The position numbers were made by a program, and so were the translations under genes. The notes beneath the pieces are model-generated. The model made no database searches. It was not told the origin of the DNA and saw nothing but the letters and a program-made list of their open reading frames with translations. From the NCBI RefSeq assembly GCF_001183865.1, contig NZ_CP012020.1, forward strand, positions 2,413,839-2,477,838: a DNA stretch of 64,000 nucleotides, read 5' to 3'. Shown here in pieces: positions 47,295 to 55,213 of this stretch. This DNA comes from Methylophilus sp. TWE2 (GTDB lineage Bacteria; Pseudomonadota; Gammaproteobacteria; Burkholderiales; Methylophilaceae). The first letter of the stretch is position 1, and every line of letters starts with the position of its first letter.

Positions 47295-48257
47295 TTACCT
47301 GGGATTTAATTTTGTATGACTACGCAGGACATCAACAATATTGTCTATGAAACTCCGGACCTTGGAAGAACCTAACTTGTCTTCCCGGTGGACGACATGC
47401 ACTGGCCATGGCTCTTCTTCGTACGCTTCCAGTATTAATCGCAAAGAACCCTTCTCAACCTCGCTCCATACTTGATAGGAAAGTAAGCGCGCGATGCCTA
47501 ATCCACTCACGGCGGCCGAGAGTGCCGCATCATTGCTGGTGACCGTCAATCGTGGACCCAGCCTGACCAATAACGCTTCTTTTTCAGCGTTGAATCGCCA
47601 CTCGGTGTGTGGCGAAACATGGCTGGAGGAGATAATCGAATGCTTAGCCAGCTCAGCTGGGTGTTCAGGTGACCCAAACTTATCTAGATAGTCTGGCGAT
47701 GCGCACAAAACCCGCCGCACGTGACCCACTTTAATGGCGCGCAAGCCGGAATCAGGCAGGTGACCAATACGGATCGCCACATCCATACCTTCATCCACCA
47801 GGTTGGTCACGCGGTCGACTAAATGCGCAATCAACTTCACCTGCGGATAACGTTGCATGTAGTCAATCACACTGGGCATGACAAACATGCGCCCAAACAT
47901 CACAGGCGCCGTGATCGAGAGCGTACCGCGCGGCGTCGCATTACTTTCTGCCACGGCCTCATTGGCCTCTGCAATGCTTATCAGGATGGCCCGCACATTT
48001 TCGTAGTACTGACGGCCTGCATCCGTAAAACGCACATTGCGCGTGGTTCTCTGCAACAACCTGGCGCCCAATTGCTCTTCGAGCGCCACCACGGCACGCG
48101 TCACTGCCGCTGGGGAAAGGTCCAGCTTGCGTGAGGCCGCGGCAAACCCGCCTTCTTCAGCGACGCTGGCAAACACCCGCATTAAGTGAAACTGATCGAT
48201 CGTATTTCTCCTGATGAAATAATGTATTGCGGCTAGCCACGATTTTCTCGCCACCAT
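47295..48257 (-). CDS. LysR-family transcriptional regulator
   Basis: The HTH is DQFHLMRVFASVAEEGGFAAASRKLDLSPAAVTRAVVALEEQLGARLLQRTTR, split by obvious helix breaks, followed by a substrate-binding domain (about 90-300). The longest canonical frame starts with ATG at 48257 (320 residues) but has no ribosome site and a 19-residue extension. The conserved family start (xDQFHLMRVF) aligns with an ATC codon at 48200, six bases after AGGAGA, giving 301 residues. It is divergent from the PNPOx-like gene and probably controls it. Confidence 0.88.
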   Translation of the reverse strand: MVARKSWLAAIHYFIRRNTIDQFHLMRVFASVAEEGGFAAASRKLDLSPAAVTRAVVALEEQLGARLLQRTTRNVRFTDAGRQYYENVRAILISIAEANEAVAESNATPRGTLSITAPVMFGRMFVMPSVIDYMQRYPQVKLIAHLVDRVTNLVDEGMDVAIRIGHLPDSGLRAIKVGHVRRVLCASPDYLDKFGSPEHPAELAKHSIISSSHVSPHTEWRFNAEKEALLVRLGPRLTVTSNDAALSAAVSGLGIARLLSYQVWSEVEKGSLRLILEAYEEEPWPVHVVHREDKLGSSKVRSFIDNIVDVLRSHTKLNPR

Positions 48258-48303
48258 TATTGACTAAAATTTGGTCATGCGTAAACAAACCAAGGAGAAA
48301 ATC

Positions 48304-48939
48304 ATGACTGCCAGACTGGTTTCAACTTTAGCGTCACCGAGTGATGTGGTATTCACACCGTCAGTCAAAGCCAGGCAAGAGGAAAATGGCTCCAGGGCAG
48401 GTTATGCAAACTTTGAAGCTTCACGCGGCTGGGAGTCACGGGTCACGCCGATACTGGCAGAGTTTATTGCAGCGCAGACCAGCTTTTACATGGCCACCGC
48501 CAATGCTCAAGGTCAGCCGTATATGCAGCATCGCGGCGGCCCTCGTGGATTTTTGCATGTGCTTGACGAGCAAACCCTGGCCTTTGCCGACTATGCCGGC
48601 AACAAGCAATACATCACGGCCGGTAACCTGGATGAGAATCCCAAAGCACAGCTATTCTTGATGGACTATGCCAATGCGCAACGCGTCAAAATCTGGGGAG
48701 AAGCCAAAGTGGTCACAGGTGACCAGGAACTGACCGCCCGCGTATCCTCGCCAGACTATGCAGCAAAAGTCGAGCGCGTGATTGTGTTTACCCTCAAAGC
48801 CTGGGATGCAAATTGCCCCAAGCATATTCCTCAACTGCTTAAGGCAGAGGATGTCATCCCGGTGATCAGGGAGCGTGATCAGAAGATTGCAGCGCTGGAA
48901 AGCCGGTTGAAAGCGCTGGAAGAAAAACTAATGAGTTAA
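48304..48939 (+). CDS. Pyridoxamine 5'-phosphate oxidase-like flavin protein
   Basis: 211 residues from ATG at 48304 with AAGGAG seven bases upstream. The split beta-barrel FMN fold shows in AEFIAAQTSFYMATANAQGQPYMQHRGGPRGFL, YAGNKQYITAGNL and VKIWGEAKVV. A helical C-terminus (ERDQKIAALESRLKALEEKL) looks like a short coiled coil. The family binds FMN or F420-like cofactors; the substrate is unknown. LysR control is inferred from the divergent arrangement. Confidence 0.87.
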   Translation: MTARLVSTLASPSDVVFTPSVKARQEENGSRAGYANFEASRGWESRVTPILAEFIAAQTSFYMATANAQGQPYMQHRGGPRGFLHVLDEQTLAFADYAGNKQYITAGNLDENPKAQLFLMDYANAQRVKIWGEAKVVTGDQELTARVSSPDYAAKVERVIVFTLKAWDANCPKHIPQLLKAEDVIPVIRERDQKIAALESRLKALEEKLMS

Positions 48940-48967
48940 GGGTTAGGCGCTAACCCCCTGAAGATTA

Positions 48968-48996
48968 AATGGCTGCCCTAAGTGGCAGCCATTTTG
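48968..48996 (+). terminator. Rho-independent terminator
   Basis: Stem AATGGCTGCC / GGCAGCCATT with a 6-nt loop followed by TT. It lies between the PNPOx-like gene and the convergent unknown gene, and could serve both. Confidence 0.8.
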
Positions 48997-49047
48997 ATGA
49001 TCGTGACGGTCTGGACATATTCATGCGCAGCCATGAAAGGCAGCTTT

Positions 49048-49671
49048 TTACAGATAGCTGAACACGCCATTAGACGATTGCGCTTTGAGGCGCTCGACCA
49101 GCAACGAGGCCAATTGCGGATTATTTTTCACCTGTTGTGCTAACTGCGTATATAACTCTACATTTTCTGTCGAAGCAGAATTCCCTAGTGAAACTTTAGC
49201 ACTGGCACTGCTGTTATTAATTTGTGATAACACCTGATTAATAATCCCCGATGTATAGCTGGTGCTATTGTTATTGGCACCAGTATCGCCCGCAGACAAA
49301 TAATTAAGCAGGCTGGAAAGCTTGTTGTTTACTGACACGGCGCTATTGGTATCAACCCCAGAGGCCAGCTTGGTCAGCTGTTGCCAGGCTAGAGGCGTGG
49401 TCAGATCACTTGACCCGGTTTGCGCTGGATTCACCACCTGCCAGGCAGACTGAATATCGTCTTTTTGCAACGCCTGGCCTATCTTGAAAAGAGGACTATG
49501 ACTATCGATAGTCTTCAACTGGCTTAGCTTTGAGAACGCGTCTTTAGCCGCCTTCAGGTCGCCTGATTTCAAAGCGCTATCGAGAGAAACGATGGTCTGC
49601 TTGGCTTGCTGCCAGTTGGTTGCAGTTTGAACCTGATTGGCACTGTATGCACTCACACCATTTACCGCCAT
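49048..49671 (-). CDS. Unknown Ala/Ser/Asn-rich protein
   Basis: 207 residues, no family recognised. There is no signal peptide and no cysteine. The N-terminal half is helical (QAKQTIVSLDSALKSGDLKAAKDAFSKLSQL), and the middle is low complexity, rich in Ser, Thr and Asn (GDTGANNNSTSYTSG). Helices return at the end (LYTQLAQQVKNNPQLASLLVERL). The start MAVNGVSAYSANQVQ and helical repeat recall flagellar or secreted structural proteins, but this is only a resemblance. A very strong ribosome site (TAGGAGGCG) precedes ATG at 49671. Confidence 0.7.
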   Translation of the reverse strand: MAVNGVSAYSANQVQTATNWQQAKQTIVSLDSALKSGDLKAAKDAFSKLSQLKTIDSHSPLFKIGQALQKDDIQSAWQVVNPAQTGSSDLTTPLAWQQLTKLASGVDTNSAVSVNNKLSSLLNYLSAGDTGANNNSTSYTSGIINQVLSQINNSSASAKVSLGNSASTENVELYTQLAQQVKNNPQLASLLVERLKAQSSNGVFSYL

Positions 49672-49786
49672 GACGCCTCCTATCTCAATTGGGCTTGATA
49701 TTTGCCATCAATATAAAGCGAACGCCATGATTTTATTATTTGAATTAGCCACATGAATGCCGGCTAATTACAGAGTTAAAGCGCTG

Positions 49787-51607
49787 TCATTGATCCTGCG
49801 AATAAATCAGGCAAGCATAGGCACCGATGGTGATAGTTGCAGAGAAGTCATAACCGTCGCGCCCTTCTTCATTGGCTGTGATATCCCCGGAAGGAGTCTG
49901 GTCCAGCTGTTCGTTATATAGGCCGGCATCGTTATTGAAACGTAGCTTCCATTCTCCGCCACGAGGCAGACCAATCACATAATTCTCTTTACGACCTTCG
50001 GCAAAATTGAATATGACGATGACATCGTCACCCACACCGCCTTCTTTCCAGCGGTGCATGGCAATCAATTTATCATGGTCATTCACATGATAAACAGCGG
50101 TATGTTGCCCCGTGAGTCCCGCAGAGTATCCTGCCTTATTCAGCCGCAAATTAATCAGGTCACGATACATGGTGGTAATGTCGGCATATTCTTCCGCCCG
50201 ATGCCAGTCAATAGGACGGTCATCACGGAACCATTGGTCACGTAAGAACTCCTGCCCCTGGAACAGCATGGGAATCCCCGGCGCGGTCATGACCAGCGCG
50301 GCCCCCAGGCATGAGCGCTTGATAGCGTAGCGGCCTGGCTGTTCGCTTGGGTCAATTTCTGAAACAAGGCGTTGCTTACCATTGGCAACTTCGTCATGCG
50401 ATTCAGTATAGATCACGCGCTGAAAAGCATCGTGGTTATATTGGTTAAGTATGGCATCGCGCACAGCCGCCATGGAGCGGTTGGCGTCATTCATTTCAAC
50501 CAGGGCAGCACGGACAGGATGCACAAACCCGGCATCCCACTGGCTACCAAAATGGGCGCCACCATCATCACGTTTCAGCGTCAGCTCTGCGCTATTTTGC
50601 AGGTCTTCGGCAATGGTGATTTTGCCAGGATGTCGTGCTTCCACTTCGCTGTTAATCCATTGCAGCAGGCTCCAGCCTTCAGCAATCAGGTTTTGTGCGC
50701 TGGCTTCTACACTGCGGATATATAGCGTCATGTCATAACGCAGCCCATCAGCGTTGTAATCGTCCAGCCACATCATGGCATTATCAAAAATATATTTGCG
50801 CACTTCACCACGGCCATAATCCGGGCGTGTATCTCCCCAAGGCGTAGCCGAACGCCAGTCGTTATAAAAATAAATGCCACCTTTGTTATTTTCGTGCCAG
50901 CCATCAAACTGCCACAGGCTGATATCAGAAGGGCCAAAGTGGTTGTATACCACATCGACAATCACTGCGATGCCCATCTCATGTGCTGCGGCGACAAAGC
51001 GCTTAAACGCCTCTGGCCCACCGTAAGCGCTCTCCACCGCATAAGGATGTGCCGGGTTATAACCCCAGGAGTAATCGCCGGCAAATTCAGCGATTGGCAT
51101 GACCTCAACGGCATTAATGCCTAAGGCCTTCAGATGTGGCAACCGCTCAATGGCGGTATCGAATGTGCCGACATGCCCGTCTTTGGCGTTAAAGGTCCCA
51201 ATATGCAACTCGTAAATCACCAACTCATTCCAGGCAGGCATTTCAAATGGAGAAGATGGCTGCACAAAGAAATCCCCCGCCGGGATCACGCCGTTGCCAA
51301 CCGAATTGGTAACGATTCTGGCGTAAGGGTCTATGCGCTCCATTTGCTGCTCGCCATTCACCAGGTGAAATTTGTATTCATCTCCCGGTTGTGCATTGTT
51401 GATATTGATATACCAATAGCCGTTGTCTTCGCTGATACACTCATCGACTCCGGCTTGCCAATCATTGAATGAGCCAATCACAGATACTTTTTGTGCATTG
51501 GGCGCCCAAACGCGGAAAGCGACCCCATCGGCATGCGGGATAGCCCCCATACCGGGCAGTGGGTCGGTCACGGGAGGATTGAGTGGTTGTGCGCTGGCAG
51601 TGGGCAT
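49787..51607 (-). CDS. GH13 branching-enzyme-like alpha-glucan protein
   Basis: 606 residues. An N-terminal CBM48-type domain (VAFRVWAPNAQKVSVIGSFNDW) precedes a TIM barrel with the four GH13 regions: DVVYNHFGP, DGLRYDMT (nucleophile Asp), TIAEDLQN (acid Glu) and YTESHDEV. ESHDE is characteristic of 1,4-alpha-glucan branching enzymes. A beta-sandwich C-terminus follows. It probably forms alpha-1,6 branches in glycogen or acts on alpha-glucans. No other glycogen gene lies in the window. Confidence 0.87.
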   Translation of the reverse strand: MPTASAQPLNPPVTDPLPGMGAIPHADGVAFRVWAPNAQKVSVIGSFNDWQAGVDECISEDNGYWYININNAQPGDEYKFHLVNGEQQMERIDPYARIVTNSVGNGVIPAGDFFVQPSSPFEMPAWNELVIYELHIGTFNAKDGHVGTFDTAIERLPHLKALGINAVEVMPIAEFAGDYSWGYNPAHPYAVESAYGGPEAFKRFVAAAHEMGIAVIVDVVYNHFGPSDISLWQFDGWHENNKGGIYFYNDWRSATPWGDTRPDYGRGEVRKYIFDNAMMWLDDYNADGLRYDMTLYIRSVEASAQNLIAEGWSLLQWINSEVEARHPGKITIAEDLQNSAELTLKRDDGGAHFGSQWDAGFVHPVRAALVEMNDANRSMAAVRDAILNQYNHDAFQRVIYTESHDEVANGKQRLVSEIDPSEQPGRYAIKRSCLGAALVMTAPGIPMLFQGQEFLRDQWFRDDRPIDWHRAEEYADITTMYRDLINLRLNKAGYSAGLTGQHTAVYHVNDHDKLIAMHRWKEGGVGDDVIVIFNFAEGRKENYVIGLPRGGEWKLRFNNDAGLYNEQLDQTPSGDITANEEGRDGYDFSATITIGAYACLIYSQDQ

Positions 51608-51820
51608 AAGGGCTTATCTCCGGGATAGGTGATTAATGGCGTCGCATCATGAAATATCGTGCAAATGCCAAGAATGTATATAAAGCGCAACCGCGAAAAA
51701 AGGCGTTCAATTCTGATATTTTTGTCAGTATTTTCTGTCAAAACGGGTCGTATGAAAGATCAAGTAAAACCAGCCTGTAGAGAAACTTAAAGAGACATAA
51801 GCACTGGCAAGAAACTCGTA

Positions 51821-51848
51821 AAAAAACCCTCTCGCTTTCGCAAGAGGG
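51821..51848 (-). terminator. Rho-independent terminator of the DUF6232-like gene A
   Basis: Stem CCCTCT(TGC) / (GCG)AGAGGG with a small loop, followed on the minus strand by T6. It lies 43 bp after the gene A stop. Confidence 0.85.
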
Positions 51849-51890
51849 GCAAGGTACCTTTGGAGATCCCTCAAAGGTTCAATGCGTGCA

Positions 51891-52334
51891 CTATTCCATG
51901 GCAGGGGGCGTCAGAGGATTGAAGTGATTGCCTTGATCTGCTGGCCTGACTGGCTCAGCACCTTGCGTGTCATGCATCCCCCTGGAAGTATTCAAGGCCT
52001 GGATCACTCTTTCCACATGTGGCAAATCTGTGCTGACTAACGCCTGGACTTCACCCTCAGGCATGGTCAGCATCACAGCATATTGAGGTTTGGCGGCTAC
52101 CCATGCCACAATGCCCAATAAAATCAAACAACCGCCAAAGGCGAATAAATCGCCTTCATCCAGCACCAGCAATACACCAATCGCCATGCATGCCATTGCA
52201 AACCAGCGATTAGGTTTTAATCGTTGATAAGTCAGGAAGGAAATCTTATTGATCTCGTAAAGTTGTCCCCTGACGATAAAGCGCGTTTTAGACACCGTCA
52301 CGCCATACTGATTAAAGAAAACCTTTTTATCCAT
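51891..52334 (-). CDS. DUF6232-like membrane protein, paralogue A
   Basis: 147 residues from ATG at 52334, where the family start MDKKVFFNQYGVTVSKTRFI begins; a longer frame upstream is not conserved. Beta-rich N-terminus, two adjoining membrane segments (FAMACMAIGVLLVLDE and FAFGGCLILLGIVAWVAA) and a C-terminal domain with HVERVIQALN. The second copy at 53162 has the same length and layout, down to EPVR near the end. Function unknown. Confidence 0.78.
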   Translation of the reverse strand: MDKKVFFNQYGVTVSKTRFIVRGQLYEINKISFLTYQRLKPNRWFAMACMAIGVLLVLDEGDLFAFGGCLILLGIVAWVAAKPQYAVMLTMPEGEVQALVSTDLPHVERVIQALNTSRGMHDTQGAEPVRPADQGNHFNPLTPPAME

Positions 52335-52401
52335 TCTTGGTAAATCCTTGGTAACCAAAGCGAAGCGAAGAATGGATGAATAAATCACAACCACTATAAC
52401 G

Positions 52402-52483
52402 CCCACGCATTGCATGTTAGGCTTTAAAACTATGATGCAAAAATATGCGACGAAAGTGGAAGTGTACGCACTCAGGAAGCACG
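52402..52483. repeat. Duplicated upstream region of paralogue A
   Basis: This block aligns by eye with 53670-53750 upstream of paralogue B. The best piece is ACTCAGGAAGCACG, identical at 52470-52483 and 53737-53750, 136 and 132 bp before the respective start codons. Weaker matches are CCCACGCATTGCAT with CCCGTGCTTATTGCGT, CTTTAAAAC with TTTTAAAAC, and GGAAGT. The gene was duplicated with its promoter region. Confidence 0.65.
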
Positions 52484-52702
52484 GGGGGGTATTAAACAAG
52501 TACCGGAAAGCTTAAGGCCCGAAGACTGCAGGAGGGGACTTTATTAAAGAATGATAAAACCCACTATACGCGCAATTACATGATATGGAACTGAATTTTC
52601 AAATGTTAAGACCTACACACACGAATGAGTCACAGGAGACGTCTGTTTAAGGCGCTATACTACGTTTAAAGGAAGTTGAATCAATTGATAGAAAGGACGC
52701 CC

Positions 52703-53092
52703 ATGCATCAAAAAACATTTGTCGCAAAAGATGGTCAGGTCTATCTAATCCGAATAGATGACACCGGGGAGGAAATCCTGGTTTTGAGAGAAGAAGATCC
52801 GCTTGGGGTGATAGATTTAAAGCGCCTTCATGAGACAAAAGGCGCGGAAAGCTTCCTGGTCAGCGTATTGGATCTTGAAAAATGCAAAAGAATTGGCATA
52901 GGCGAAGCGGCACTGTGCTATCACAAAGAGGTGTTTCATAAACCGCTGCGGGCTAACGGGAATGTTCGCGAAGGTAGGCAGTCCGGAGAAAACCTAATGA
53001 CGCGTGAAGGCATTGCTTTCATTGGCAATATGCGCAGAAAAGGCGTGATTGAGCTGATTGACTTTCATGATGCCTTCAGTGAGGATGAGTAA
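52703..53092 (+). CDS. Unknown small soluble protein
   Basis: 129 residues from ATG at 52703 with GAAAGGA upstream; an in-frame TTG at 52676 is less likely. Not recognised. It reads as a compact alpha/beta protein (TFVAKDGQVYLIRIDDTGEEILVL ... GVIDLKRLHETKG ... GVIELIDFHDAFSEDE), with two cysteines and no membrane segment. It lies on the opposite strand between the two DUF6232-like paralogues, so it may have been carried with the duplication. Confidence 0.65.
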   Translation: MHQKTFVAKDGQVYLIRIDDTGEEILVLREEDPLGVIDLKRLHETKGAESFLVSVLDLEKCKRIGIGEAALCYHKEVFHKPLRANGNVREGRQSGENLMTREGIAFIGNMRRKGVIELIDFHDAFSEDE

Positions 53093-53161
53093 AATGACAG
53101 ACACTCAACCGCACTGGCAATCAGTTAGCGCAATGTAGCGCCTATCATCCACCGCTCTCAT

Positions 53162-53605
53162 TCAATGAGTGGGAATACCGGTGGCAAGTGTACCAAAATG
53201 ATCCTGCATCTGTCTGACCGGCTCTATTCTTGATGGCGTACCCCGATTGATCATCGCAGCATCCAGCGCATACACTACCTGTGCGATGTAGTCCGAATTT
53301 TTGTCCTGCAATACCTTATGTTCACCTGTCTTCGCCCTGAGAATGACAGCGTACCGGGTCTTCGCAAACAACCCGGCCATAATACCGAGCACAATCAGGA
53401 AACCACCGACCACAAAGAATGCCCCCTCTGTGAGCAAGAGTACCACACCTAATCCAATGCTATACATGGCTAACCAGCGCGGCGGTTTGATCACGCCTAA
53501 TCTGACCGAGCTAAGGTCTGCAATGTTATATATGTAGCCGCTAGCTATAAACCGGCTGTCGCTAATGATGACTCCCCTGTCACTGAAAAACACTTTTTTA
53601 TCCAT
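53162..53605 (-). CDS. DUF6232-like membrane protein, paralogue B
   Basis: 147 residues, paralogous to the gene at 51891. It starts MDKKVFFSDRGVIISDSRFI, has two hydrophobic segments (LAMYSIGLGVVLLLTE and FFVVGGFLIVLGIMAGLFA) and ends with EPVRQMQDHFGTL. AAGGAGCAGG precedes ATG at 53605. The upstream DNA is also shared with paralogue A. Function unknown. Confidence 0.8.
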   Translation of the reverse strand: MDKKVFFSDRGVIISDSRFIASGYIYNIADLSSVRLGVIKPPRWLAMYSIGLGVVLLLTEGAFFVVGGFLIVLGIMAGLFAKTRYAVILRAKTGEHKVLQDKNSDYIAQVVYALDAAMINRGTPSRIEPVRQMQDHFGTLATGIPTH

Positions 53606-53785
53606 GACCTGCTCCTTTGAATGGGTTGAAGCGGGCGAAAAAGGATGAAATAGTAGCTTCCAGGATGCCCGTGCTTATTGCGTATTACGTTTTAAAACCA
53701 AACGTCTACAAACGCATGCCGCGGAAGTAAAGGACTACTCAGGAAGCACGAGAGAGTTTTGAAGCGATTACTAAAGAGATGTGAA

Positions 53786-53821
53786 ACAGCCTCATACGAT
53801 CATTTAATTCAATGAGGCTGT
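53786..53821. other. Hairpin ACAGCCTCAT / ATGAGGCTGT
   Basis: A perfect 10-bp stem with a 16-nt AT-rich loop lies upstream of paralogue B. There is no T tract on either strand. It may be a relic terminator or part of the paralogue B leader. Confidence 0.4.
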
Positions 53822-53966
53822 ATAAATGAATAAAAACACTATACGCTCATATCCAGGTAGTGTGCATTATTTGCATATGTAAACCACTTCATCACAAAAC
53901 ACATCCGGCCACCTGAACAACCCTTGCAGGACGCATTGGCCAGCATTTGCGAAAGGGACTGAAGTT

Positions 53967-54118
53967 CCAGGGATACCCGGAATAAGTGGCTATGCGGGCA
54001 AATTGCTGCGTTGCGCGGTACTCGCAACCTCGCTGTACACAGCGTACTATCTCGGTTTCTGCGTTCCGTGCGCCTTGCACTTCATCCCGCTCGCTCACTT
54101 ATTCCGGCTATCCCTAGG
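53967..54118. mobile_element. 152-bp inverted-repeat element (MITE- or REP-like)
   Basis: The ends are imperfect inverted repeats of about 32 bp. The left end begins CCAGGGATACCCGGAATAAG and the right end, read inward, begins CCTAGGGATAGCCGGAATAA. A small palindrome, CGCTGT-AC-ACAGCG, marks the middle, and the two halves are loosely complementary along most of their length. The element carries no gene of its own. The open frames across it look like readings of a structured repeat. Its right end supplies the stop codon of the gene at 54114. Confidence 0.6.
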
Positions 54119-54605
54119 TTTTGATTTTACGGGCCGGACGTACGGGCGCCTGATCAGCATACATATTAATCAAACTACGCTGACTGCCATCGCCACATAG
54201 TTGAAAATGAATCAGGTAACGCTTGCCGACTTTGATAAATTGATGCGCGGCCTGGATTTCTTCCATTGACAACACCGGATTCTCACCGACATTGGTAGCA
54301 ATATGAAATTTGCTTCCGCGCCAGTCGACCTCGAATTTTTCTGGGGTCAAACCGCTTTCACTGTAAAGCACTGTTTTCACCTTTGCCATCGTTACTTGTT
54401 GCTGGCAGTCCGGCAAGACTTCATCCATATTGAGCAACGCCACCACTTTTTGCCTGGTCTCGGCTTTGTTGATGTTTTTCTGCACCGGCGTGCTGATCAC
54501 TTTAGCGCTATCGCTGGAAGCAAAGACTGACAACGGCATCCATAGACTCAGCGCTAATATGGATAATGGGCGCCCGAATAGATGCAACCGATGAACCAAC
54601 GACAT
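54114..54605 (-). CDS. Unknown exported protein whose stop lies in an inverted-repeat element
   Basis: 163 residues from ATG at 54605, preceded by a very strong AGGAGGAGG; an upstream frame to 54833 has no site. The signal peptide is about residues 1-30 (LHLFGRPLSILALSLWMPLSVFA). The mature part is basic-acidic mixed with two cysteines (LPDCQQQV and FQLCGDGSQR), possibly a disulfide. The last residues (ARKIKT) and the TAG lie at the edge of the repeat element, so the C-terminus may have been altered by insertion. No family recognised. Confidence 0.7.
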   Translation of the reverse strand: MSLVHRLHLFGRPLSILALSLWMPLSVFASSDSAKVISTPVQKNINKAETRQKVVALLNMDEVLPDCQQQVTMAKVKTVLYSESGLTPEKFEVDWRGSKFHIATNVGENPVLSMEEIQAAHQFIKVGKRYLIHFQLCGDGSQRSLINMYADQAPVRPARKIKT

Positions 54606-54924
54606 AAGCCTCCTCCTTTCAAATCCTTCAACGTCAACATGAATAAACGCGGCTATATTCCAACTCAACAGTGAGCGCACACTCACATATGTACTCCTAG
54701 TGATGTTAGCCACGCTATTAAAAATTATTATTAATATACCCGCATTTCCGCTTTGGGCGTAAGGGGGGCAGTCATTTTTGATATGGTGATCATCCATTGA
54801 ATCATCGCAATAATAGACATCGCGTAGGTACATTCTGACCTTTCATCTAGTCAAAATCCGATATGGCAAAGCGCACCGACCTTTTATGATGTCAACATCA
54901 CCGTAATCAACGAAGGACTCACTG

Positions 54925-55098
54925 ATGCTTTACTACGCGCTGCTGTTTCTTGTCATTTCTTTTATCGCCGGTTTGCTGGGATTTAGAGGTATTGAGTCTG
55001 GCGCCGCCACGATTTCAAAAGTGTTTTTCTTTATTTTCCTGCTGTTAGCGATAGGCATCGCCTTGGCAGCCGTGTTGGGTATTAGCCTTTTTGTCTAA
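54925..55098 (+). CDS. 57-residue membrane protein (DUF1328/YtjA type)
   Basis: Read directly. The product has two hydrophobic helices ([17 protein letters not shown] and [19 protein letters not shown]) joined by [13 protein letters not shown], which is the DUF1328 pattern (FRGI...AA.IAK). GAAGGA lies eight bases before ATG at 54925. A terminator follows. Function unknown; the family is common in stress-induced gene sets. Confidence 0.82.
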   Translation: MLYYALLFLVISFIAGLLGFRGIESGAATISKVFFFIFLLLAIGIALAAVLGISLFV

Positions 55099-55142
55099 AC
55101 TGACGCTGTAGTATCCGAATCTTAGTTTGATTCATTTTTGTC

Positions 55143-55175
55143 ACGCATCCTGATAGCTGAGTCAGGATGCGTTTT
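55143..55175 (+). terminator. Rho-independent terminator
   Basis: Stem ACGCATCCTGA / TCAGGATGCGT with an 8-nt loop and T4, between the small membrane protein gene and relA. Confidence 0.88.
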
Positions 55176-55213
55176 ATCTTTACGCTGACTCGGAATCGCG
55201 GCGATAATAGGGC

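Noticed and set aside
53892..54098. 68-residue minus-strand open frame MSERDEVQGARNAETE...
   Set aside because: It is a reading of the inverted-repeat element at 53967-54118, with no signal, domain or ribosome site.
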